A DNA stretch of 15,522 bases from assembly GCA_015487985.1 (NCBI GenBank), contig WFOP01000339.1, positions 1-15,522 of the forward strand, given 5' to 3'. This DNA comes from Hyphomicrobiales bacterium. GTDB lineage: Bacteria > Pseudomonadota > Alphaproteobacteria > Rhizobiales > Devosiaceae. Positions within the stretch are counted from its first letter, which is position 1. Each line of letters begins with the position of its first letter. Under the pieces are notes generated by a model that worked only from the letters and a program-made list of their open reading frames with translations, did no database searches and had not been told where the DNA came from. The translations under genes were made by a program, and so were the position numbers. This document shows, piece after piece, positions 1-6,595 of the stretch.

Positions 1-117
1 GTCGGGGAAAATGGCGAGTCACAAGGGAAAACGTTTTGCCCAAAGCTGTTTTGGCTGGCAAATCCGGGTTGGTCCAAATATAGATTGTGGCGACTGACTG
101 TATTGGAGTTATAGAAA
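1..117. other. Unassigned left edge, leader of mobA
   Basis: No gene is recognised here. The forward frames are open only for short stretches (stops at 81-83, 95-97 and 112-114) and encode nothing I know. The region holds a 10-base palindrome, AAAACGTTTT, at 28-37, inside a looser dyad with GGG on the left and CCC on the right. It could be a regulator site or the control region of a gene lying off the left edge. A Shine-Dalgarno-like GGAG at 105-108 serves mobA. I see no convincing -35/-10 pair. Confidence 0.35.
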
Positions 118-768
118 TTGTTGCAAAAGCCTGTTGGAATTATCCTGGCCGGTGGCCTTGCCCGGCGCATGGGCGGTGCGTCAGGGGGCGCGAGTAAGGC
201 TTTGGATAAAGGGCTGCTTGAGCTTGGCGGGCAGACAATGCTGGGGCGCGTTATGGCGCGTTTGCAGCCTCAAGTTCATTCGCTGGCCCTCAGCGCCAAC
301 GGGGATCCGCAACGGTTTTCTGAATTCGCGCTGGAAGTGCTTGGTGACAGTATCAAGGGGTATGCGGGGCCTTTGGCGGGAATCTTGTCCGGGCTTGACT
401 GGGGGGCAAAACAGGGGGCCACCCATGTGGTCAGCGTTGCGGTGGATACGCCATTTTTCCCTGAAAATCTGGTTTCAGCTCTGCAAGAAACCGGACAGCG
501 ATGCCCAAAGCCGATTGTTCTTGCGGCGTCCTGCGACGATAAAAAAGGCATGATGCGTCACCCCACTTTTGGCTTGTGGCCGGTGGCTTTGCGTGAAGAT
601 TTGCGTTTGGCTTTGAGTGGGGGGGTGCGCAAAGTATTGCAGTGGGCAGAGGAAAAGGGATGTTGCAGCGCTGAATTTGAAACGCTGGCATATGATCCGT
701 TTTTCAATATAAACACGACAGATGACCTGCTGCTGGCCAAACAGATTATCAGGGCTGAAAAACAATGA
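118..768 (+). CDS. mobA: MobA, molybdenum cofactor guanylyltransferase
   Basis: MobA transfers GMP from GTP to molybdopterin-bound molybdenum, giving the guanine dinucleotide cofactor used by DMSO reductase-family enzymes in the cytoplasm. The 216-residue product has the nucleotidyltransferase signature ILAGGLARRMGG (residues 9-20), the lysine of the DKGLLEL motif (K31), GPLAGIL (84-90), the metal-binding VDTPFFP (D110) and a late NINTTDDL motif. The start is TTG: an in-frame stop lies at 112-114, GGAG lies at 105-108, and the next ATG (170) would remove the LAGG motif. The neighbouring TTG at 121 is the only alternative. Compared with the E. coli protein as I remember it, about nine residues (21-29, ASGGASKAL) are inserted between RMGG and DKG, within the nucleotide-binding loop. 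mobB follows after 10 bases, so the two are probably cotranscribed. Confidence 0.93.
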   Translation: MLQKPVGIILAGGLARRMGGASGGASKALDKGLLELGGQTMLGRVMARLQPQVHSLALSANGDPQRFSEFALEVLGDSIKGYAGPLAGILSGLDWGAKQGATHVVSVAVDTPFFPENLVSALQETGQRCPKPIVLAASCDDKKGMMRHPTFGLWPVALREDLRLALSGGVRKVLQWAEEKGCCSAEFETLAYDPFFNINTTDDLLLAKQIIRAEKQ

Positions 769-778
769 AATTCACGAT

Positions 779-1279
779 ATGAAAATTTTTGGAATTGTCG
801 GATGGAAAAATTCGGGAAAAACGGGATTGATGGAACGCCTTGTGGCTGAGATTTCAGGGCGGGGATATGATGTCAGCACGATTAAACATGCCCATCACAC
901 ATTTGATGTGGACCATGCGGGCAAGGATAGCTATCGGCATCGGGCTGCGGGGGCCAAAGAGGTGTTGCTGACATCGAAAAATCGATGGGCGCTTATGCAT
1001 GAGATCCGGGATGAAAACGAGCCTGACCTGGCGCAATTGCTCAAATTGCTGTCGCCGTGCGATCTGGTGTTGATTGAAGGATATAAGCGCGATCAACATC
1101 CAAAAATTGAAGCAAGTCTGGCCACTGACAGCGATGAATTGATTGCCAACGAGGATAAAAGCATTTTGGCGGTGGCTTCAGACAGGGCTTTTGATAATTT
1201 GCATGTGCCCCGGTTTGATCTGAAAGACACACGGGCAATGGCGGATTTCATACTGGATGAAACGGGGCTGGCCCCATAG
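779..1279 (+). CDS. mobB: MobB, molybdopterin-guanine dinucleotide biosynthesis adaptor GTPase
   Basis: MobB is a small P-loop GTP-binding protein that assists MobA in making molybdopterin guanine dinucleotide. It helps but is not essential in E. coli. The 166-residue product starts with a beta strand leading into the Walker A motif GWKNSGKT (residues 8-15). It continues with the family-typical TIKHAHH segment (about 34-40) and DLVLIEGYKR (95-104), where E100 lies in the switch-like acidic motif. The length is normal for the family. The ATG at 779 is chosen because the protein then begins MKIFGIVGWKNSGKT; the open frame extends further upstream but overlaps mobA. The gene lies 10 bases after mobA. 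It converges on the kinase gene, with a repeat-rich gap between the two. Confidence 0.93.
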   Translation: MKIFGIVGWKNSGKTGLMERLVAEISGRGYDVSTIKHAHHTFDVDHAGKDSYRHRAAGAKEVLLTSKNRWALMHEIRDENEPDLAQLLKLLSPCDLVLIEGYKRDQHPKIEASLATDSDELIANEDKSILAVASDRAFDNLHVPRFDLKDTRAMADFILDETGLAP

Positions 1280-1291
1280 ATACGGTCTTCC

Positions 1292-1355
1292 GGTCTCTTG
1301 ATACTTTGATGCCTTGATATTGAAATGCCTTAATATTGAGGTGACTGGATATTGC
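1292..1355. repeat. Decayed 16-base tandem repeat between converging genes
   Basis: The 90-base gap between mobB and the converging kinase gene contains about four tandem 16-base units at 1292-1307, 1308-1323, 1324-1339 and 1340-1355. The second and third are closest (GATGCCTTGATATTGA versus AATGCCTTAATATTGA). The outer units match about ten positions each. No clear intrinsic terminator is visible for either gene, so the repeat occupies the place where one would be expected. Confidence 0.7.
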
Positions 1356-1369
1356 GATTTCCGGGCCTG

Positions 1370-4099
1370 TTACATGTGAACGGGAAGGCGAACGGCGAAA
1401 CATGCCCCCATGCCTGCCTTGCCGCCTTTTGGCACGTCCAGTTCCAGAGAACCGTTCATCTGGCTTAGAATTTCCCTTGATATTGCCAGACCAAGCCCTG
1501 AACCGGATTGTGCGGTATCGGGATTTCGGGCACCGCGCCAGAATTTGTCAAAGATCGTATTGCTGTGGGCGGAGGAAATACCGGGGCCGTTGTCGGTGAA
1601 CCGGATGGTGAGCTGATCCGGTTTGTCGCTCATTTTGGTGATTTCGCTGGTGATTTCAACAAAGGGTTTGGCGGCATTATTATACTTGGCGGCGTTGGAA
1701 ATCAGGTTGATGAAGACCTGACATATCCGGTCAAAATTTGCCTCAACCTGCACATGCCTGATATGTTCGCCAAGGCGCACCTCCACCTGATGCTGCTCTG
1801 TTATGGGGGTGCAAACCTGAATGGAGCGGGCAATGGCCTTGTTGGGGTCAATGGGTTCGTTGGTCCAGAGTTGTTCGCCCCGCTCCAGTGCATTCAGGTC
1901 CAGAATTTCGTCCAAAAGACTGGTCAGGCGCATGCTTTCTTCATGAATGGTGTTGATGAAGCTTTGCTTTTGCTGCGAGTCCAAATCCTTGTTGGTCAAA
2001 AGAATTTCGGAAAAAGAGCGAATTGCTGTCATCGGGGTGCGCACTTCATGACTGACCTGTGACAAAAATTCATCCTTTTGCTGGTCGAGTTGGCGCAGTT
2101 GATTGTTTGCCGCTTGTAATTGGCGGGTGGTGGATTGCAACTCGGTTGCGGTTTGTTCAAGGCGCTGGGAATATTCCAGAATTTGCTGGGTTTCGTCGGC
2201 CATTTGCATGACTTCCTCCAGCGTGACCGTATCGCCGGACACAACCTGGCCCAATAAAACATGGGCGGAGGCCGCCCCGATGGACCCCGCCAGTTCTTTT
2301 TCCAGATTGGCGATGAAGTGGGGGGAGGCATCTTTGTTTTGTTCGATGCGATCGGAATTTGAATAGGTGGCAAAAAGCCGCCCCGCATGCTCGGTTCCCA
2401 ATACGCGCTGGGTCATGTTCAGCAAATCATTTAACGGGGCAGAAGAACGGGTGAAGCTGTATTGGCTGTTTTCTGTTTGCTTGAATACATCGACAAACTG
2501 GGCGGCCTGCAATTGGCCAACGGTATTGTTTTGCGTGAGAAATGAAACAACAATGAGCGCCAGTGAATTGGCCAGAAGGCTCCAGAATACTGAATGGACC
2601 AGCGGGTCCATGTTTTCCAGGCCAAACAAAACCTGAGGCCGCAAGAATTCCATCTGCCATGGGCCATAGAGCAGCAGGTCGGTTATGAAGGGGCTTGCGG
2701 TGCCAAAACTGGGCAGGAAACTCGTGTAGGCCCAGAAAATAAATCCCACCAGCAGACCCGCCAACGCGCCGCTTACGGTTGCGTCGCGCCAATAAAGAGC
2801 GGCAAGGATTGCGGGCAGGAATTGAGCAACCCCGGCAAAGGATATCAGGCCGATGGGGGCCAGTGCGCCCGAGCCGGAGGTGAGCCAGAAATAAATAAAC
2901 CCCAGAAACAACACCGCGCTGATGCTGACGCGGCGGCTGGTCAGCAAAAGACGCGTCATGCCCTGCCCCTGTTTCAGTCCGAACAATTTGGGGGAGCGCA
3001 GGGCAAGGGGCACCACGATATGATTTGAAATCATGATGGAGAGCGCAATGGAGGCAATGATGATCATTGAGGTGGCGCTGGAAAAACCACCAATAAAGGC
3101 AAACAGCGCCAGCGCCTGCTGGTCATAGGCCAGAGGCAGGGTCAACACGAACATGTCCGGGTCGGCCCCGGCGGGTAAAAGGCTCAGCCCCATTATGGCA
3201 ATGGGCATGGTGAAAATGGAGATGCCAAACAGATAGAGGGGGAAGGCCCATGAAGCGGTTCTGAGGTGGTTTTCGTTGGCATTTTCAACAACTGTGATCT
3301 GAAACTGGCGAGGCAGGCAGATTATGGCCGCCGCCGAAAGGATAGTGATTGTAATCCAGCGGGGGCCAAAATTGCTTGACGCGTCCAGCGCCACCCCGAC
3401 ATCTTCGGCCCGCGCATAAGTGGCTTCAAAGCCGCCCCCCAGACCAAATACCACAAACAGGCCCACCGCGATCAGGGCGATGAATTTGATGATTGCTTCA
3501 AAGGCGATGGCCGCAACCACGCCGTGATGCTGTTCGTTGGCGTTGATGTTGCGGGTGCCGAACATAACGGAAAACAGGGCCATGGCGGCGGCAACGCCAA
3601 AGGCCAGACCCACTTCATCTCCGGTCTGGGGCAGGGCGGCGTTTGGGGAGTCGGTTAGAATTACTCTTAAAGAGGTGGAAATGGCTTTGAGCTGCAATGC
3701 GATATAGGGGGTGATGCCTACCACCGCCATGATGGTGATCAGGATGGCGAGGCGTTCGGACTTTCCAAAGCGTGAGGAAACAAAATCAGCAATGGAGGTA
3801 ATGCGTTGCTTGTGGCCAATGCGGATGAGCTTGCGCAATCCAAACCACCATCCGATAAAGACTAGTGTGGGGCCAAGGTAGATGGCAAAAAATTCAAGCC
3901 CGTTGCGCGCGGCGGACCCCACGGCGCCATAGAAGGTCCAACTGGTGCAATAAACCGACAGAGCAAGGGTGAACACCAATGGCGAACGCAACAGTTTGCC
4001 TTTGCCAAGCCGGGCGTTTTTGTCGGAAATATAGGCCAGAATAAAAAGCAGAATCACATAGGCGATGGAAGTGCCGAAAACGAGCGTGCCGCTAATCAC
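1370..4099 (-). CDS. SLC5-type symporter/sensor histidine kinase (CbrA/CrbS-like)
   Basis: This is a membrane sensor kinase with a sodium/solute symporter domain as its input. With a GTG start at 4099 it has 909 residues. Residues 1-522 are about a dozen hydrophobic helices with the family-typical YCTSWTFYGAVG segment and FSSATSMIIIAS near the expected sodium site. Residues 523-633 are a helical linker of the STAC-like type. A glutamine-rich coiled coil spans about 634-673. The H box SHEVRTPMTAIRS follows (H684), then the N box NLISNAAKYN, FTDNGPGI, FDKFWRGA and GSGLGLA (about 866). No PAS or receiver domain is visible. The start is supported by GAGGAT at 4112-4107, seven bases before the GTG, which overlaps the upstream stop by eight bases. 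The open frame upstream to 4168 would run deep into that gene. CrbS and CbrA relatives control acetate or amino-acid use; the ligand here is inferred. Confidence 0.9.
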   Translation of the reverse strand: MISGTLVFGTSIAYVILLFILAYISDKNARLGKGKLLRSPLVFTLALSVYCTSWTFYGAVGSAARNGLEFFAIYLGPTLVFIGWWFGLRKLIRIGHKQRITSIADFVSSRFGKSERLAILITIMAVVGITPYIALQLKAISTSLRVILTDSPNAALPQTGDEVGLAFGVAAAMALFSVMFGTRNINANEQHHGVVAAIAFEAIIKFIALIAVGLFVVFGLGGGFEATYARAEDVGVALDASSNFGPRWITITILSAAAIICLPRQFQITVVENANENHLRTASWAFPLYLFGISIFTMPIAIMGLSLLPAGADPDMFVLTLPLAYDQQALALFAFIGGFSSATSMIIIASIALSIMISNHIVVPLALRSPKLFGLKQGQGMTRLLLTSRRVSISAVLFLGFIYFWLTSGSGALAPIGLISFAGVAQFLPAILAALYWRDATVSGALAGLLVGFIFWAYTSFLPSFGTASPFITDLLLYGPWQMEFLRPQVLFGLENMDPLVHSVFWSLLANSLALIVVSFLTQNNTVGQLQAAQFVDVFKQTENSQYSFTRSSAPLNDLLNMTQRVLGTEHAGRLFATYSNSDRIEQNKDASPHFIANLEKELAGSIGAASAHVLLGQVVSGDTVTLEEVMQMADETQQILEYSQRLEQTATELQSTTRQLQAANNQLRQLDQQKDEFLSQVSHEVRTPMTAIRSFSEILLTNKDLDSQQKQSFINTIHEESMRLTSLLDEILDLNALERGEQLWTNEPIDPNKAIARSIQVCTPITEQHQVEVRLGEHIRHVQVEANFDRICQVFINLISNAAKYNNAAKPFVEITSEITKMSDKPDQLTIRFTDNGPGISSAHSNTIFDKFWRGARNPDTAQSGSGLGLAISREILSQMNGSLELDVPKGGKAGMGACFAVRLPVHM

Positions 4100-4361
4100 T
4101 TTTTTTATCCTCGGGGTGGGGGGGATTTGCCAGAATGTCGGGCATCGTTTTTTGCAGAATATAGGCACCGATAATCATCGCCAGCCATACACCGAACAGA
4201 TAGGCGATGTTGGCGGGGATGCCCAAAATTACCGCATTTTGTGTTGTGCGCATGGACACAAGCGGGGGAACAATCAGCAATATGGCAAATATTGGCAGCA
4301 GCATCGCTGCAAATTTGAATTTTCTGACGCGCGTTTCAGCGGATTGTTTGGAGATGCTCAC
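4092..4361 (-). CDS. Small two-helix membrane protein, probable symporter-domain partner
   Basis: The 89-residue protein has two hydrophobic helices (about residues 16-35 and 45-68), a basic N-terminus and a short polar C-terminus. I do not recognise the family with certainty. The size, the two helices and the ILGIP segment before helix two resemble small accessory subunits encoded next to SLC5 transporters (the DUF485/YjcH, DUF4212 and DUF3311 types). It starts with GTG inside the GTGA overlap with the response-regulator stop, and its own stop overlaps the kinase start by eight bases, so all three are probably translated in a coupled way. By analogy with yjcH-actP, it may bind or assemble the symporter domain of the kinase; this is inference. 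Confidence 0.75.
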   Translation of the reverse strand: MSISKQSAETRVRKFKFAAMLLPIFAILLIVPPLVSMRTTQNAVILGIPANIAYLFGVWLAMIIGAYILQKTMPDILANPPHPEDKKSD

Positions 4362-4762
4362 GGGGCCGGAACCGCCTTGGGGGGCTGGCCAATCAGGTTT
4401 GCCACTGCCTCAACCACATCCGTGTTGGCATAGGGTTTTGTTATGAAATCGCTTGCGCCCAGTTCTCGCGCAGTCTGCTTGTCCTGTTGTTGTCCCTTTG
4501 CGGTCAGGATCAAGACCGGCAACTCTTTGGTTGCGGGCTGGCGGCGAATGACCTTAAGCACTTCAAACCCGTTTCTTCTGGGCAGCATTAAATCCAGAAC
4601 GACAATTTTTGGCTGTCCTGCCTGCACCGATTTTATGGCGGCTTCGCCATCGGTAACGGAATGGGTTTTCCAGCCGGCATGTTGCAAGATAAATTCCAGT
4701 GATGTCAGGATTGCCGGTTCGTCTTCGACAATCAGGATATCGGGGGATCCGCTCGCCATCAT
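4358..4762 (-). CDS. Single-domain response regulator (receiver only)
   Basis: This 134-residue CheY-like receiver is the likely phosphorylation partner of the downstream kinase. It has the acidic pair E13/D14, the phosphoacceptor D57 in VVLDLMLP, the switch threonine T87 in ILTAK and the conserved K109 in TKPY. The chain ends just after the receiver fold, so there is no DNA-binding, enzymatic or other output domain. That differs from CrbR and CbrB, which carry DNA-binding outputs. GGGAGG at 4773-4768 precedes two adjacent ATG codons (4762 and 4759); the second has better spacing (eight bases), so the protein may be one residue shorter. It is read in the same direction as the ScfR-type gene, 66 bases downstream of it. 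The stop overlaps the next start as GTGA. Confidence 0.92.
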   Translation of the reverse strand: MMASGSPDILIVEDEPAILTSLEFILQHAGWKTHSVTDGEAAIKSVQAGQPKIVVLDLMLPRRNGFEVLKVIRRQPATKELPVLILTAKGQQQDKQTARELGASDFITKPYANTDVVEAVANLIGQPPKAVPAP

Positions 4763-4828
4763 ATTTGCCTCCCTTCAAACATTATGGGCGTCAATTGTTA
4801 TCCCTAATGGCAATGGATGCAACCAAAA

Positions 4829-6397
4829 TCAGTTTAGCTGTGTTGCGGCGGTGGGGGTGTTTCGGTGAGCACATTGCTGGCGCACGCATAAATTGCAGGC
4901 CGGGCCGACGGGGGTATCATGTTCGGGCCGGTCCAGTCGCAGCGAGTTGGCATAGGTGGTCTGGTCAGCCTGCATCAGATTACAGGCAAGCATTACGGTT
5001 GAAAACACAGATGTGTTGTTAAAGGTTTCAACGCGTTTGATGGATGTCTTGGCAATGAACAGGTATCGGGAGCCATCGGTGAACGATACGATTTGGCGCA
5101 TTACCTGATTGGGGGACTGGGCGGAGCGGTAAATCACCCAAAGCGGGCAGGCGTGTCCGGCATTGGGCATCAGCAGGCCGGGCAGGGGGAACTGTTTGGT
5201 GAGAAAGCCCGAGGGGTCGGTGCGCAAGAAGCCAAAGGGGATGCCGTGGGCATCGGGCGCGCGCAGTGTCACCAGTCGATGGGCAATCTGTTCAAAGCTG
5301 CCCCCGTATAACTGGGCCAGAAAATCAACATCATACATTGAGCGTTGCGCGTCTTTGAGAAACTCATGGTAGGGGAATAAAATCGCGCCGGCGCAGTATG
5401 AATTGAGGGCGCGTATCGCGATTTCCTTGGCCTCAGCGGAAGTCAATCGCGGGTCGTTGGTCATTTCCCTGAGGATGGTGCCACATTTCAGTGCGACGAT
5501 TTTTCTGGTCAGCTGGAAGCGCCTTGTTGCCTGAGCCGGGGGCAATTCGTTTTGTTTGTCATAGCTGTTTTCAGGCGTATCGCCCCGGCCGGGTTGTTCA
5601 TTTTGGAACGGGGCGACGGGGTCTTTCATATCGGTGTTTTGTTGCAAGTCGGATAAGAGGTGTTGCAGCCGGTCTTCAGTCGGCGGGGTTTTAAGACCAT
5701 ATTCCATGCGTAATTTTGTTGCCGCACTTTCAAGGCGCGGGAAATAGTTGTTTTCACCGATGATAAGGTCGTTGACTTCACGCAAGGGGGAGGAGGAGTG
5801 ATGTTGTTTTACTTCCTTGTCGAACTGGGCAATCAATGAGTGGGCAACATCCGTCAGAGAGCGGCTTTGTTCAAACACCGAGTTATCAAAGTTCGTGCGC
5901 AGGTCCTGTTCCATATCGGGCACATCGCGCAGGATTTCAGCGGTTGAGCGGATAGCGGTGATCTGGGAAAGCATCTGGTGGAGAAGCTGGGAAAACAGGG
6001 GGTCGGCGTTCAACCTGTTGGCCAGTGCGCTGGCCGATGCGCTGGCGTCCAGATATCCGCGATAGCAGGTGTGCAGGGCGCGGGCCATCCGGGGCAGTTG
6101 CGCCACCATCAGGTGCGCATCTTCATGGGACAGGTTTTGTGCGGCCAGTAGCGGGTCGGCAAATGCTTCGCGCAATTCGTTGATTAAACGTGTTTCGGAT
6201 TCGCCGGTCAGGTCATGCAGGTCGACGTCAAGTTCTTGGGCCAGCAGATGTAAAAGTTTCCCCCCCACATCGCGTTTGTTTGCTTCAATAAGGTTCAGGT
6301 AGGAGGGGGAAATTGATATGGATTTTGCCAGACTCGCCTGGGATAAGCCTTTGATTTTCCGGTAGTTCCTTATTCTCAGTCCAATTGGCGCGCGCAT
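4829..6397 (-). CDS. ScfR/RamB-family transcriptional regulator with DHp-like insert
   Basis: This 522-residue cytoplasmic DNA-binding protein belongs to the short-chain fatty acyl-CoA regulator family (RamB of corynebacteria, PccR of Rhodobacter), which control acetate or propionate assimilation genes. An XRE helix-turn-helix covers about residues 8-62 (KGLSQASLAKSISISPSYLNLIE lies inside it). Residues 132-191 resemble a histidine-kinase DHp hairpin, with H140 at the phosphoacceptor position and TAIRS at 147-151. A polar linker follows at about 252-290. The IrrE/M78-like region begins at RRFQLTRKI (292-300) and lacks a HExxH zinc motif, so it is probably not a protease. The C-terminal family domain ends in ACNLCVRQQC (C501, C504, C509), a possible metal or redox site. 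AGGAAA at 6414-6409 is a weak, distant ribosome site. The gene diverges from the transporter operon, an arrangement that favours control of both directions. Confidence 0.88.
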   Translation of the reverse strand: MRAPIGLRIRNYRKIKGLSQASLAKSISISPSYLNLIEANKRDVGGKLLHLLAQELDVDLHDLTGESETRLINELREAFADPLLAAQNLSHEDAHLMVAQLPRMARALHTCYRGYLDASASASALANRLNADPLFSQLLHQMLSQITAIRSTAEILRDVPDMEQDLRTNFDNSVFEQSRSLTDVAHSLIAQFDKEVKQHHSSSPLREVNDLIIGENNYFPRLESAATKLRMEYGLKTPPTEDRLQHLLSDLQQNTDMKDPVAPFQNEQPGRGDTPENSYDKQNELPPAQATRRFQLTRKIVALKCGTILREMTNDPRLTSAEAKEIAIRALNSYCAGAILFPYHEFLKDAQRSMYDVDFLAQLYGGSFEQIAHRLVTLRAPDAHGIPFGFLRTDPSGFLTKQFPLPGLLMPNAGHACPLWVIYRSAQSPNQVMRQIVSFTDGSRYLFIAKTSIKRVETFNNTSVFSTVMLACNLMQADQTTYANSLRLDRPEHDTPVGPACNLCVRQQCAHRNTPTAATQLN

Positions 6398-6423
6398 TGT
6401 GTTGCAGGTTTCCTGTGGTTTTA

Positions 6424-6441
6424 TTGTAAATAAATTTACAA
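6424..6441. promoter_or_regulatory. Inverted repeat TTGTAAA-N4-TTTACAA, candidate ScfR operator
   Basis: This is a perfect 7-base inverted repeat with a 4-base AT spacer, located 27 bases upstream of the ScfR-type start codon. The minus strand reads AAACTTTGTAAA across 6446-6435, close to the RamB site AAACTTTGCAAA as I remember it. A minus-strand TACAAT (6428-6423) could be the -10 of the regulator's own promoter, though no good -35 accompanies it. If so, binding here would repress the regulator's own gene. Confidence 0.6.
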
Positions 6442-6447
6442 AGTTTG

Positions 6448-6495
6448 TGCTTGTTTTTTGAAAGCATTGACAAATTTTGCGTTAAAAAACAAGCA
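6448..6495. promoter_or_regulatory. 12-base inverted repeat bracketing a consensus -35 hexamer
   Basis: TGCTTGTTTTTT (6448-6459) is matched perfectly by AAAAAACAAGCA (6484-6495) across 24 bases. The spacer contains the consensus -35 TTGACA at 6467-6472, oriented toward the transporter operon. I cannot find a convincing -10 at 16-18 bases, since the positions read CAAGCA or AAGCAT. An activator-dependent promoter is therefore possible. The arms could be an operator or could form a cruciform. Confidence 0.6.
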
Positions 6496-6524
6496 TCTAT
6501 TGCGTTGGTTTTCTAATTTGGGCA

Positions 6525-6538
6525 ACAATTGCAATTGT
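6525..6538. promoter_or_regulatory. Perfect 14-base palindrome ACAATTGCAATTGT
   Basis: The palindrome lies 58 bases before the binding-protein start codon and has TTGCAA at its centre, the core expected for RamB/ScfR-type sites as I remember them. Its position, downstream of the likely promoter, fits a repressor operator for the transporter operon. Confidence 0.6.
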
Positions 6539-6595
6539 GTGGGATGCTAGGGGAGGTTCTGGCGTGGTCACATTCTTTTCACGAGGAGGAACGCT

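Noticed and set aside
1508..2062. 184-codon forward frame opposite the kinase domain
   Set aside because: It mirrors the conserved kinase catalytic region in the opposite strand and has no family features.
4829..5530. Active metallopeptidase in the ScfR regulator
   Set aside because: No HExxH motif is present in the IrrE-like region.
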